Shown: one piece after another, positions 35,504 through 46,941 of the stretch | How the letters are laid out: the number at the start of each line of letters is the position of its first letter | How positions within the stretch are numbered: position 1 is the first letter of the stretch | Assembly (NCBI GenBank): GCA_016508695.1 | Contig: VNKQ01000005.1 | Coordinates: 1,240,001-1,304,000, forward strand | Length of the DNA: 64,000 bases | Source: Hyphodiscus hymeniophilus | Taxonomy: Eukaryota; Ascomycota; Leotiomycetes; Helotiales; Hyphodiscaceae | Reading direction: 5' to 3' | Program-made: the position numbers and the translations under genes | Notes under the pieces: generated by a model | Seen by the model: the letters and a program-made list of their open reading frames with translations, nothing else | What the model was told of the DNA's origin: nothing | Database searches by the model: none

Positions 35504-37119
35504 ATGGCTTTCAACCAGCAGGGTCAGCAGTCATTTGATCCCAACCAGGGGCAACAGTTCAACCCAGAGAATGGGGGTATGCAGCAAGGTGGTCCTCCTC
35601 AAGGCATGGCTCCTCAACAACAGCAACAACAAGTGGGCATGCCACCCCAGCAGCAGCAAGAGAGCGGTTCTCCGGCTCCATTTGCCCAGCAAGGCCCCGA
35701 GGGATCCGGCAGCGTTTCTGGCGATGCTAAGACTACATTGTGGTAAGTTCACATCAATCTTCTTCCTTCTTCGTTGCAAAAACATGTCCTTCGTAATCAC
35801 AGAGATGTTTATGATCTTTGCCCTGAACCACGCATAATGGGGGTCGCGATGAGCTCGCGACTCGCGGGTGAGAGGTTCAGGCAGGCTTCAATGTGCAGCT
35901 TCACTTCTCACAGCTTTGGCTCCTTTCGTTTAACTGATTCTTAACTTTCTAGGATGGGGGAGCTCGAACCATGGATTGACGAGAATTTCATCCGTTCCGT
36001 CTGGTTTGGCATGGGCGAGTCTGTCAACGTCAAGATGATTCGTGACAAATTCTCCGGGTAAGCTCATCTATCGATAGTGCAATCGATTTCGTGCTGACCG
36101 ATTCCCGATAGTAACGCAGGCTACTGCTTCATCGACTTCGCTTCTCCTGCAGCGGCTGCAAAGGCTCTCTCTCTCAATGGTTCCATGATCCCTAACACCA
36201 GTCGCCCGTTCAAGCTCAACTGGGCTTCTGGTGGCGGTCTCGCTGATCGTCGGTCAGACTCCCGGTTCATAATCCTGCATTCCTGCGTTAGACTCGCGAA
36301 CATTCGACTGACTTTCTCTATAGTGATGAGCGTGGTCCGGAGTTCTCTATTTTCGTCGGTGATCTGGGGCCTGAGGTTAATGAGTATGTTCTTGTCTCGC
36401 TCTTCCAGGCACGCTTCCCCAGCTGCAAGAGTGCCAAGATTATGACAGATCCTATCTCTGGCATGTCTCGTGGTTATGGTTTCGTACGCTTCGCCGATGA
36501 GAGCGATCAACAAAGAGCTCTCACAGAGATGCAAGGTGTTTACTGTGGCAACCGACCGATGCGCATTTCTACTGCCACTCCTAAGAACAAGTCTGGAGGT
36601 GGTGGACCTGCCGGTATGCCCATGGGAGGTGGAATGGGAGGAGGTGGTGGTGGCGGCGGCGGTATGGCCCCCGGCATGTACTCGATGGGTGCTCCTCCTC
36701 CTCTCGGGTACTACGGGGCTCCTCAGCCCATGAATCAGTTCACTGATCCTAACAACACCACCGTCTTCGTTGGAGGACTTTCTGGATACGTTACCGAGGA
36801 TGAACTGCGTTCTTTCTTCCAAGGCTTCGGCGAGATCACCTATGTGAAAATACCACCGGGAAAGGGCTGTGGCTTCGTTCAATTCGTCCAACGTCACGCT
36901 GCGGAGATGGCCATCAACCAGATGCAAGGCTACCCTATTGGCAATTCCCGTGTCCGCTTGTCATGGGGACGGTCCCAAAACAACTCTGGTCCAGCTGGAA
37001 CACCTTATCGGCCTGCTCCACCACCACCACAGTATCAATCCATGGGAATGCCCCCCTCTCACCCATATGGCAACTTTCAACCTCTCCAGGTAGACCAGTT
37101 CCAGGGCAACCCTCAGTAG
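35504..37119 (+). CDS. csx1: Three-RRM mRNA-binding protein, Csx1/Nam8/TIA-1 type
   Basis: Fission-yeast Csx1 stabilises mRNAs during oxidative stress, and Nam8/TIA-1 relatives act in splicing and translation; the role here is inferred. Exons 35504-35742, 35953-36057, 36112-36252 and 36324-37119 encode 426 aa. A Gln/Pro/Gly-rich N-terminus is followed by RRM1 (LWMGELEPWIDE ... AGYCFIDFA), RRM2 (SIFVGDLGPEV ... RGYGFVRFA), a poly-Gly linker, and RRM3 (TVFVGGLSGYV ... GCGFVQFV). The Pro-rich tail includes RPAPPPPQYQSMG. Intron 1 is long for this window (210 nt). Intron 3 uses GTCAGA. A strong acceptor upstream of the ATG implies a spliced 5' leader. A GTAAGC donor lies 25 nt after the stop, with a matching acceptor near 38082, suggesting a spliced 3' UTR or an alternative end. 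Confidence 0.92.
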
Positions 37120-39232
37120 AACACCGCTACTGACCTCGGCGATAGTAAGCATTTGCATCTTTTCCGTGTCCCGCGAATGGAGTTTATCAGCGATCATGGC
37201 GTCTTTGCGAATTGGCTCCTTTACCTTCTCTGCGTCCAAAGCTGCCTGGATAGCTGGTTTCTCCTCTTAGCGTTACTTCCAAAAGTATCGGGGTGGGGAT
37301 CTGCATTCACGACCATGTACAAAAGTGCATTAGATGTTTCTCCTTTTTCATGCGTCCACGAACGGATATCACGCGCGCTGCTTTCCTTTTCCGGATTTTC
37401 GATCTATCACGCCCTACCTGCTTGTACCTTTCTCGAGGCCTTCTTGTCAATAGCTTACTTGCTTCTTCTTTCGAACGGAATGTTGCAGGATGGATCGGGA
37501 GGGGGTGTTGAATGGATTTGCGTTGCTTCATGGACGAGGGGTCTAGAGCCGTCACCACAGCCAACATCATATAACATGTTTTTCCTTGCCTCTTGCGTTA
37601 TCTTTTCAAAAGCCATTAAAAGTTTAGACTCTCCTTCAAACAAACACTACTGGATCCGCGGCCTGTGCGAGATCACCTATCACAAATTGCGTCGTTGAAA
37701 TTCCAGCTCTTTCTTCTATCTGCAATTCCTTTGGGGTCTACCTTAGCGGAGAACCTGACTCCTCAACCACGCATCCTCTCTAATACTTGCCCATTCGTCT
37801 GACATTATCAACAGGCTCTCCTTCAACAGCAATGTATTCTCCACTTTTTGATAACATTCTATCATCTCTTCATGTCATACAAGCTTACAGCTGTTGCGTC
37901 AGCTCAGCCCCTCCGTGCTTCATAGTTAGTGAAACAGGAGTTGCTTGATGTCATGTTGCCAATACCTTGGAAGTATCTGCCTCCGAGTAGAAAGCATGCA
38001 AAATTCGGCAGCCATCCATTGCCTCCCTTCAACACCCTCGAACTTTAATTGAACTTCTGACTAACGTACTACTCCTCAATAGGCCCGCCCATACACCTCA
38101 ATTCGCCGCGGTGAATGGCTACCAGCAACCAATCTCGGTCCCTCAGCCCACCGTGATTTCCTCATCCTAGCCGCAGGATAACACAACCAGAGCCTGCCGT
38201 CCTGATTCATGAATCCCAGCCTATCGTGGTCAGCTTACGTTGGTGCTGAGGCGACTTACAAATCTGATGATAGGTACGGACGTCGAGGAAACCCAAGTCG
38301 TCGTCGGGTTTTGAAATGCTGGGAGGACCAACCCCCATGGTACAAGCGTTCTTCTTTTCGACTATGAAGGAGGTCTCCTTCCAATTGTGGCATGGTAAGC
38401 TTACTACTTTATGGATTGATAGCATAGCGAGGAGTTTGACCACCAGAAACCCTATCTCTCTGGGCTTGTGTCGTTCCAGTGTAGAAGGTTCACAATATGT
38501 GCCTTTGTGAGAGACGACTGATAGCCTCGAGGTATGATGTAACGAGCTAGACGTCTCAAAATAACGGGTATGCAAGACTTTGAGGTTCTCAAGACGCATG
38601 TGAGTAGACATGTTCCAGTTCCAGAATGAGTGCCATGATTGGATGGAGCATTTCCGTATTCAACATGCTATCCAGAAGCATTTCACTGGTTTTAAAATCA
38701 AAGATACTCAAATACAGGTATGTGAATGATTTCAAGTGTTGAAGGACTTGAATTTTGTTAAGAATAGAGTCAGTCGTCAACGGTTTATAAGAACGTCGAC
38801 ATCAAAGTCTTCCCAACACTAAAGCATGTATCCACGATAGTTGGGCTGGAAATCAGCGAAGCTCATGGTCATTCATACTGAAGCTCTTGGACCCTTCTGA
38901 GTTAGATTACGGCGAATGAAAGGAGTCCTCTATTCAGTGGACAGTTGTTGAATCATCCCACAACGACTAGGACGGTTGATTTGAGCGGGAACATGCGAGG
39001 TCTCAAAGGGCCTGTATGTTGCTTCAAAGGACATTGTATCTACAGAGGACTACACAAAATGGGGCTTTTGGGGACATCGCTTGGTAGACTGGTGTTCTGG
39101 ACTGCCACTTTTGAACCCGGCTGGGGCGGAGGAACTTCGACATTAATGATCATTCTGAACGAAAGCCAAAGATCACAATTCAGTTTCCCGAGACGAACTG
39201 TCGGCAGATCTGACTAGAAATAGCTGGGTATA
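37120..39232. other. 3' region of the RRM gene and convergent tail
   Basis: About 2.1 kb lie between convergent gene ends. It holds a possible 3' UTR intron (37145-38082) with a candidate alternative terminal exon (38083-38170), and a decayed LRR-like sequence on the minus strand listed separately. An open frame at 37153-37698 (plus) has no recognisable features and lies within the presumed intron. Confidence 0.4.
38200..38790 (-). pseudogene. Possible decayed leucine-rich (F-box type) sequence
   Basis: Two minus-strand frames overlap around 38600 and together read like a leucine-rich solenoid: LQHLKSFTYLYLSIFDFKTS, LDSMLNTEMLHPIMALI, then after a frame change RLENLKVLHTRYFET and LLAMLSIHKVVSLP. 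Stops and frame changes upstream rule out an intact gene. The resemblance to fungal F-box-associated repeats is by eye only. Confidence 0.25.
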
Positions 39233-40999
39233 TTACTTCCTAGTCTTGCGAGCATGTTTCACAAGATTCTCAATCACCCCTTCGAAGGCTTCTCTATCCC
39301 CTAATTTCTCATCTGTCCTCTTAGTCCAGTAATCCAAGACTTCTTTCGCCGTCCCTTCCATAGCTCCAAGTTTTTGGACATGCTCCTGCAACTCATCCAT
39401 CGTCAAGCCATTCAAAGCTTCGTCAGTAATGGTACATAGTTGCCGTGCGTAAACTAAATCGAGCTGAGGCGCAGGTGGAGGGCCTCTCCGCCGTTTTGAT
39501 TCGGAGCGGGAGGGCTTGCCTTGAGAGTCTAAAGTTGTGGATGAGGCATTGCGGTCACTTTCCTTGAGACGCGATAACCTGGAGTCTGTGGAGTTTCGTG
39601 GAGAGCCTGACGAGGATGGTCGAAGGTTTAGAGAGGGCAGAATGAGTTTCTTTTGCTTGGAAGCCGGAAGGATTTCGTCAAGGTCTACTGGCACACCAAG
39701 GGAAACGAGGAAGAGGCGTCGTATTCGAGAGCGGATCCAATCAGGTGGTTGAAGTGGCGGAGGTGCCGCTAATTGTGTCCACAGAGATGCACTGCGGGAT
39801 GTAAGGAAAATAGGGTTTTCTGTAGAGACTGTTGGGAGCACTGAAGTGTCGATAGTATCGGGTGGGAAGAGAGCATTCATATAGGGCTCTGTGGCGGTAT
39901 GGATCTCTTCTGGGCAGTCGAGTTTGGCGAAGTCAAGGACGGGCTGATAGTATTAGATGTGGGTTGCGAATAGGGCGGACTTAAACACTTACAAAGGACG
40001 GAGTTGGAGCTGTCAGTCGATGAGGTGGAGGAGCAGATTCTGATTCTTGAAAGCCATCATCAAAATCACCAAATTCTGCGTCATCCTCTCCTTCCTCAAA
40101 GTCGTCGAAGTCGTCTCCAAACCCATCATCGTCCCCATCTTCTTCCTCGTTGTATTCGTCCGTAGTCGATTTCCTTCCGGCGCCAGAGGATTTCCGCCTC
40201 GCATGGCTGGTTATTGGGGACCTATCACCACGAGAGGTTGGCGACCCTGACTCGGTCAATCGCTCTGAAATTCAAGAAAATTGAGCATACATACCTGGGG
40301 CGTCTCCAACTTCTTCAACGACGTCAGGCTCTGCATCCTGTTTCCTCATTTCAAATGCCTTGGTCCCTGGAACCTCTCCATGACTTGGCTCCGAATCTAC
40401 TTTCTCGACTTTCGTAACTGGAATAGGAAGATCCCCTGGTGTGCTGCCCGCTCGTGAGCTTGTACTAGAGGACCGGCTACGCTCTCCGGTCTTTAGTACC
40501 AGATCCGGCACTGCGTCTGCAGCGCGCTTCTCGTGTGCTAAAGTTCCTGGCACTTCCCCATGACTAGGAGATGCCGGATCGATCTTCTCGACTATTGTGG
40601 TAGGAATCGGACGTCCTCCTGGGGTTGATGACCGGGACTCAATGTCCTTGTACTCATTCTCCGTTGGTAAAATAGCCACTACATCTGGCTGAGCATCGCT
40701 TTCTCGCATGGCATACGCGTCTGTCCCAGGAACTTCGCCATGGCTTGGTTCGTCATCGACTTTCTCGATTCGAGTTAGGGGGATAACGGGTGAGGTTCCA
40801 GCAGGGTGCTCAAGGCCAGACTGTGCATCAGAGAAGTGGTCATCCGAGTCTGAGGATTCTGTCCCAGTTATATTAGTGAAATTCTCTGAAGAGGGTTACA
40901 CAAAAAACAGCCTGCAATCGTACCGAGATCGTGTGCTCCTGGATCAGCTATGCTAGTTCTCCTGGGTGGTTCTAGATTTCCATGATCGTCCTTTGCCAT
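39233..40999 (-). CDS. Laa2-like AP-1 accessory protein (DUF5102 type)
   Basis: Yeast Laa2 (YBL010C) works with Laa1 and the AP-1 clathrin adaptor in trans-Golgi and endosomal traffic; I place this protein there by its acidic-Phe core. Exons on the minus strand, 40999-40924, 40849-40295, 40246-39993 and 39943-39233, encode 531 aa. The N-terminal half has three imperfect repeats (P-x-T-x-EKVD-x-x-SHGEVPGT-x-x-x-x-R-x-x-DAxPD). The middle has the acidic DDDGFGDDFDDFEEG and FGDFDDGF, the kind of motif that binds adaptor ear domains. The C-terminal part contains PPDWIRSRIRRLFLVSLGVP. Acceptors of introns 1 and 2 are uncertain. Nearer in-frame acceptors would leave introns of only 38 and 30 nt, so I used those giving 74 and 48 nt. 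The start at 40999 is likely, but an in-frame ATG exists at 41080. It is divergent from NSP1. Confidence 0.7.
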
Positions 41000-41414
41000 T
41001 GTTCGAGATAATACAGATGAGGCTTGGAATGGAATGAGTTGAGTACCAGAATAAACCAGACGGTCAAGTAGTCGTTTCAAAGCCGTCCATACTGGTCCAG
41101 ATTACCTTTTGAACGGTGATGTAAATAGGTAGGTAGCTTCCAGAAGCTGCGGACTGGGGAATTCTAAGCGAGACAAATTCCCAAGCGCGAGATCCTGGGA
41201 GTCGCGCAACCAATTCACTTTCCCACGCGCTGCTCAATGCGCCGCATCTACTTCTGAAGCTTTACAATCGCAGAAGCTCAGACGACCTCTCAACTTACGA
41301 TATTTGCCAAGTGCACTGACGATTCCGCTCTGCTAACGACCACGACGCAAGCTTTAGCAACGAACTCAGCTACATCTCTACGATCGTCTTCAGTCCTTCA
41401 TTGCAACAGACACT
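41000..41414. promoter_or_regulatory. Divergent promoter, Laa2-like / NSP1
   Basis: About 415 bases lie between divergent start codons, so the region must serve both genes. It contains a short GGTAGGTAG tract (41128-41137). No specific regulatory site is recognised. Confidence 0.5.
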
Positions 41415-43430
41415 ATGTCTGGATTCAAATTTGGAAATGCTGGGGGTGGAACTGGAACTTCTGGCTCCAGTACAGGCGGCCTTTTCGGTACGAGTGGTGG
41501 AACACCTGCTACTTCCTCGATGTTTGGACAGCCCACGCCAGCTTCATCAGCGCCAGGGACTGGGGGACTCTTTGCAGGAGGAGCAAGCACTGGAGCAAAG
41601 CCTCTATTCGGAACGGGAAACACTGGCACACAGCCAAGTCTGAGCTTTGGCTCGAATGGAGGATCTAAGCCTGGATCTGGAGCGTCGACACCAAGTCTCT
41701 TTGGAGCAAATAACAGCACTGCGAGCGCTTCTACAAGTGGAATATTCGGTCAACCATCCTCAAATACAACGTCCGCAGGCAAAACTGGAGGTTTGTTCAG
41801 CACAAGTAGTACGGGTAGTGCTTTAGGTGGAGCTGCAGGTGGGGGAGGATTCAACTTTGCTGGTGGATCAGCGCCTGCTGGCGATCAAAGCAAGCCGGCT
41901 GGTTCCCAGAGTGGTTTATTCCCAAGCGTTGGAAACACAGGAAGTAGCTTATTTGGATCAGCAACACCAACTCCTTCTACTGCCGCTCCAGCTGGTTCGA
42001 CAACTCCCGCCGGTCCAAAATTCTCTTTCACCAACTCGACAACTCCGGCTGGACCACCACCAACTGCAAAGGCCAACAGCAAATCTTTGTTCGGGGCAAC
42101 TCCAAGTGGACAACAACCTCTCTTTGGTGGTGCAAAGCCTGCAGACTCAACCCAACCCAAACCCTCAATGTTTTCAAACCTAGGCACTGGAGCCCAAAAT
42201 TCCACTCCGAGTAGCAATCTCTTCGGCAACCCTTCTTCGACTCCAGCTTCCTCCGCTGCAACTACTGCCTCCTCCGCTCCTGCTTCAGAAGCACCTAAAG
42301 CTTCGTTTGGCTTCCCGCCTGCTGCTAGTACGCCAGGAAGCCAAGCTCCTGCGGCCAGTGTGGCTCCGGCGACGACTTCATTGTTTGGATCAGCTACAAC
42401 TTCTGCCGCGCCAGCGTCTAATCTGTTTGGTGGAACTTCAAAGGCAACCACAACTACAGCTCCTTCGTCAACAGCTACATCCGCACCTGCCTCAGCCCCA
42501 TTGTTCGGCAATTTGGGAGGTACCGGCGGCTCAGGAGCTCCTGCATCCAGCGCTACATCCATTCCCAGCACCACTGCACCAGCTTCATCGAATCTGTTCG
42601 GTCAGCCAGCAAAGAGTCCCGCCACACAGCCCCAATCTACAGCCGGTATGACCGCCCCAGGAACTACCCAACCAGCAGGAGCTAGTCAACCTCTTGGATC
42701 ATCCATCTCCGGACCAACCCCTCAACAATCTCGACTAAAGAACAAAACCATGGACGAGATCATCACTCGGTGGGCATCTGATTTGCTGAAATACCAAAAG
42801 GAATTCCAGGAGCAAGCTATTAAGGTTGCAAGTTGGGATCGACTTTTGGTGGAAAATGGAGAGAAGATTCAGACCCTTTCTGATTCGACCCATGAAGCAG
42901 AACGCGCCACCAGAGAGATTGAGAGTCAGCTGTCAGCTGTGGAGAGTGGACAGGCTGAATTGACTTCTTGGATTGACCGTTACGAAGCAGAGGTTGATGA
43001 TATGTTTGCAAGACAAGTTGGTCCAGGCGAAAGTCTTCAAGGACCAGATCAGGAGCGAGAGAGAACATACAAGATTGCAGAGAAGTTGACGGATAAAGTG
43101 GATGAGATGGGAAAGAACCTCACAAGTATGATTGAGGCCATCAACGATGCTTCTACCAATGTCAGCAAGAATGCCAAGACTGATGATCCAGTAAGTATCT
43201 TTTCTGTGGTCAATCGCTTTACTAACAGCCTGCAGCTATCTCACATCGTCCGAGTGCTGAACTCGCACCTCACCCAACTTCAATGGATTGATCAGAATAC
43301 CGAGGTTCTGCAGGCAAAGGTGGCTTCTGCTCAGAAGACGGGACAGAATATTTCGTCGAACGGCTATGGCGGATTGGACAACGATGCAGCAGAGTCATTC
43401 TACCGTTCTTATAACAACAGCAGAAGGTAG
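41415..43430 (+). CDS. NSP1: FG nucleoporin NSP1/NUP62
   Basis: NSP1 forms the central-channel complex of the nuclear pore with Nup57 and Nup49, and also joins Nup82. Exons 41415-43190 and 43236-43430 encode 656 aa. Residues 1 to about 440 are an Ala/Ser/Thr/Pro-rich region with many FG repeats (SLFG, NLFG, GLFG and SFGF variants); this phase carries transport receptors. From about residue 446 (MDEIITRWASDLLKYQ) to the end is the conserved coiled-coil Nsp1 C domain, with WDRLLVENGEKI and SHIVRVLNSHL. The single intron (GTAAGT, CTAAC, CTGCAG) is 45 nt, a multiple of three without a stop. Reading straight through therefore leaves an open frame and hides the intron; the normal joining gives DDP-LSHIVRVL. 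The opposite-strand open frame across the repeats is a composition artefact. Confidence 0.95.
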   Translation: MSGFKFGNAGGGTGTSGSSTGGLFGTSGGTPATSSMFGQPTPASSAPGTGGLFAGGASTGAKPLFGTGNTGTQPSLSFGSNGGSKPGSGASTPSLFGANNSTASASTSGIFGQPSSNTTSAGKTGGLFSTSSTGSALGGAAGGGGFNFAGGSAPAGDQSKPAGSQSGLFPSVGNTGSSLFGSATPTPSTAAPAGSTTPAGPKFSFTNSTTPAGPPPTAKANSKSLFGATPSGQQPLFGGAKPADSTQPKPSMFSNLGTGAQNSTPSSNLFGNPSSTPASSAATTASSAPASEAPKASFGFPPAASTPGSQAPAASVAPATTSLFGSATTSAAPASNLFGGTSKATTTTAPSSTATSAPASAPLFGNLGGTGGSGAPASSATSIPSTTAPASSNLFGQPAKSPATQPQSTAGMTAPGTTQPAGASQPLGSSISGPTPQQSRLKNKTMDEIITRWASDLLKYQKEFQEQAIKVASWDRLLVENGEKIQTLSDSTHEAERATREIESQLSAVESGQAELTSWIDRYEAEVDDMFARQVGPGESLQGPDQERERTYKIAEKLTDKVDEMGKNLTSMIEAINDASTNVSKNAKTDDPVSIFSVVNRFTNSLQLSHIVRVLNSHLTQLQWIDQNTEVLQAKVASAQKTGQNISSNGYGGLDNDAAESFYRSYNNSRR

Positions 43431-43836
43431 AGCATCAGAGAATATGGCATTTGTCATGGATGGTTTAATCTGGGAGGGGCGTTTTTACGTGATGGAATCC
43501 TAAAAATCGACATATGGGATGGAGAGCGTGTTTACGTTACTAGGTTCTCAGAATTTCAATCACAATAGAGTGGGTAATTGTACCAACAGCAGAAAAATAG
43601 AGAGCTATATCAGGAACCACGCTCAAATTTGATATTCGATAGGATGAATGTGTGGAGAACTTGTATACAATCGACCATTAAATGATGCCGCACCGTCCAC
43701 AACCACACAACCATGCCTGTATCCTTCAACAACTTCGTATTTTCATCTCCCTCCGTCAACTGTACGGGCAGTGAAATTCAGCGTTGCTCAGAGCAAGCGA
43801 ACCATATCTACCGTGTCGAACCGAACAAAGTTATAC
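43431..43836. other. Convergent tail, NSP1 / IF1
   Basis: About 400 bases lie between two convergent stop codons. They should hold both 3' UTRs, and possibly a final two-codon exon of the IF1 gene at 43756-43759. I see nothing else. Confidence 0.45.
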
Positions 43837-44294
43837 TTACTTGTGCTCGCCACCTTGACCTTTCGAGATCTCGTCACTGCGACAAGAAGACGTTAGCTCA
43901 AGTCTGTTCAGTAGAGCGCTAGGTTATGGCTTCAGGTATGCAAGGAAAGGCGGGAGCTCACATGTGTTCCTCGAGCTTCTTCAGGTGTTCTTGCTGCTCT
44001 GCAAGCTTCTTCTTAAGCTCCAACAGCTTCTCCTTCTCGCGTGTCTTGATGGCATAATCCTCACTGGCCTTCTCGCGCTTCGTGAACGCATCTCTATATC
44101 CCCAACATCAGCAACCTATCTCAACCCATCTCCGGTCCATACAATGTGAGAGGTACCTACCCTTGACCACCCGATCGAATACTGCCGGTGTCTCCTTCAG
44201 CCATAACTCGGGAGCTTGTGATGAAGGTAGCTCGGGCAGGAATTGCGGAACGAAGAGCTGGGCGGACAGCTTTTACGAGGGATTGACGAAACAT
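43837..44294 (-). CDS. INH1: Mitochondrial F1F0-ATPase inhibitor IF1
   Basis: IF1 binds the F1 catalytic sector in the mitochondrial matrix and blocks wasteful ATP hydrolysis when the membrane potential falls. Exons on the minus strand, 44294-44161, 44093-43962 and 43876-43837, encode 101 aa. The N-terminus (MFRQSLVKAVRPALRSAIP) is basic and hydroxylated, like a matrix-targeting presequence. Then come GDTGSIRSGG and DAFTKREKASEDYAIK, the inhibitory segment, and a long Lys/Glu coiled coil ending EEHIDEISKGQGGEHK. Introns are 67 and 85 nt with normal signals. The stop TAA overlaps a perfect donor (AA/GTAAGT at 43840). Using it with an acceptor ending 43760 would replace the last Lys by Asn followed by TGA, matching my recollection of family C-termini, so the true gene may end at 43756. 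Small genes like this are easily missed. Confidence 0.9.
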
Positions 44295-45925
44295 TGTGGT
44301 ATGTAGTGGGATGTGAGGCAGGAGGGCAGCTGGGTTTATGTACCGTATGATGGATTGAGGGGTTAGGGAGGGTGGTTATTGGAGTGTGGTGATTCTGAAA
44401 GGGCAAGGATGGCTGCGAGCAGGTCATTGGTGATGATGTCGGTATGGCCTGAGATGCGCCGACAGATCTCAGGCCACCCGATCAGATGATCACGTGACTG
44501 AAACGCAAGTCCCGCAGGTTTTGGAGGATCCTGCTTTTGCCTGAATAGGCATACCATGGTCAGTGTGATTGAGTGGCATGCAGCTGTTTATATTCCTAGC
44601 GGAGGCTCTGCTCACATAAACGTCGATAGGTATCACAATCAAAATCCGTGATTCCGTATCAAAGTGCCATATCAAATGGAAGGCTGTGGAACGAGCGGCT
44701 GGCCAGCACTGCCACATTGGGTTGCAAAAGAAGGCAACTCGGTTCACCAAATCTTTCTAGATGAACGAGTTTCAGCTGGGATCGACCTGGGTGGATGTGG
44801 ACGTGGTGGACTGCTGCGTTGGGACTCTTGGAGGTGGAGAACAGCATGATAATGCTTGTTTCAGTCATGCGAATTGCCTGGAAATTTCGAGGGCATCAAC
44901 CCAAGGATTCATCTGTCTTCTCCTCTGCCCTGGGTCATCAGCCCTGCCCTGAGTACCACTAATGAAAACCCTGGGACATCAGAGGGAAGGGCACGAGGCT
45001 TTGGGGTTTCTGGGGAGCCAAGCCCATTGGATGTTCACATAGATTCTCAATTTCCCTGGGTATATTTAAGGGCTCGGGAGGTTGCATCTCTGTCGGGATC
45101 TTGTAAACAAACGAAATCAACCATAATACAATATACATCCAAAAGACTGCAAAAGTGAGAGGAGCCTCCCTTTCCAATCATATAAACTCCACCAAGAAAC
45201 CTTCCCTGTCGACGACGCCGCCTTCCCAGAAAATTGCAGGTGGCCTTGATCATCGCTTCCATTAGCGTCTTTTTCGCCGTCCTTCCTTCCATCTCAACAC
45301 ACCTCAAATCACCATCGAAAGACCCTCATCCGAACACCTCTTCACAAACGCGTCGCAAACACCAAATCTCTTTGTAACTCAGGCATAAAGACGCTCGATA
45401 ACACACAACACACCTGCAAAACCATTCCACTTGGTAAGAACTCCTCTCCGCCTCAATCTCGTCATTTCTCCCTTCCGAAGTGCGCTGCATGACAGTATCT
45501 CGACATCATCATTGTGGAGTATCTCACACAGGATGGCTCGTTCATCTACCAAATGGCAGTTGAGCCAGTTGAGAAATACCGCCGCTCAGTCGGCACTCGA
45601 ATGAACGCAGATGACAAGGCTTCACCTTTGCCCCTCTTGGAGATTGAGGGGCATCTGGTCAACGCAGCCATCGATTGCCAATCATCCTCGACAGAATACC
45701 AGCAATTGAACTCTGTAAAATGGTTACTGCTCGTAGTGGCTCGACTGGCGCATTGCCTCCGAGTCCCCAAGATCTGCAACGTCTCCTCCGGCAGCCGCGT
45801 TACGCCTCAGCTTACAAGCCTGGAGAATTGTACAGAATGATCGCAGGCGCCGTCCGATTCATCTCTACTTTTGAACGATCGCAGCTAACGATTAAATATC
45901 ACAGATCACTCTCCCAGTCAGAAAT
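44295..45925. other. Divergent region and spliced leader of the 14-3-3 gene
   Basis: These 1.6 kb hold the IF1 promoter and the 14-3-3 promoter and leader. A strong donor (TTG/GTAAGA, 45434) and a strong branch and acceptor (GCTAAC ... ATCACAG, ending 45904) predict a 471-nt 5' UTR intron ending 21 nt before the 14-3-3 ATG. A 108-codon open frame at 45514-45840 lies inside that intron and is probably meaningless. Confidence 0.55.

Positions 45926-46941
<1,016 letters not shown>

Noticed and set aside
36121..36927. 268-codon open frame antisense to the RRM gene
   Set aside because: It mirrors RRM2, the glycine linker and RRM3; codon bias on the coding strand explains the open antisense frame.
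37153..37698. 181-codon open frame after the RRM gene
   Set aside because: It lies in the presumed 3' UTR intron; the hydrophobic composition comes from a pyrimidine-rich stretch.
41885..42574. 229-codon open frame antisense to the NSP1 FG region
   Set aside because: An artefact of the repetitive Ala/Ser/Thr/Pro codons on the sense strand.
45514..45840. 108-codon open frame just upstream of 14-3-3
   Set aside because: It lies within the predicted 5' UTR intron and has no homology that I recognise.
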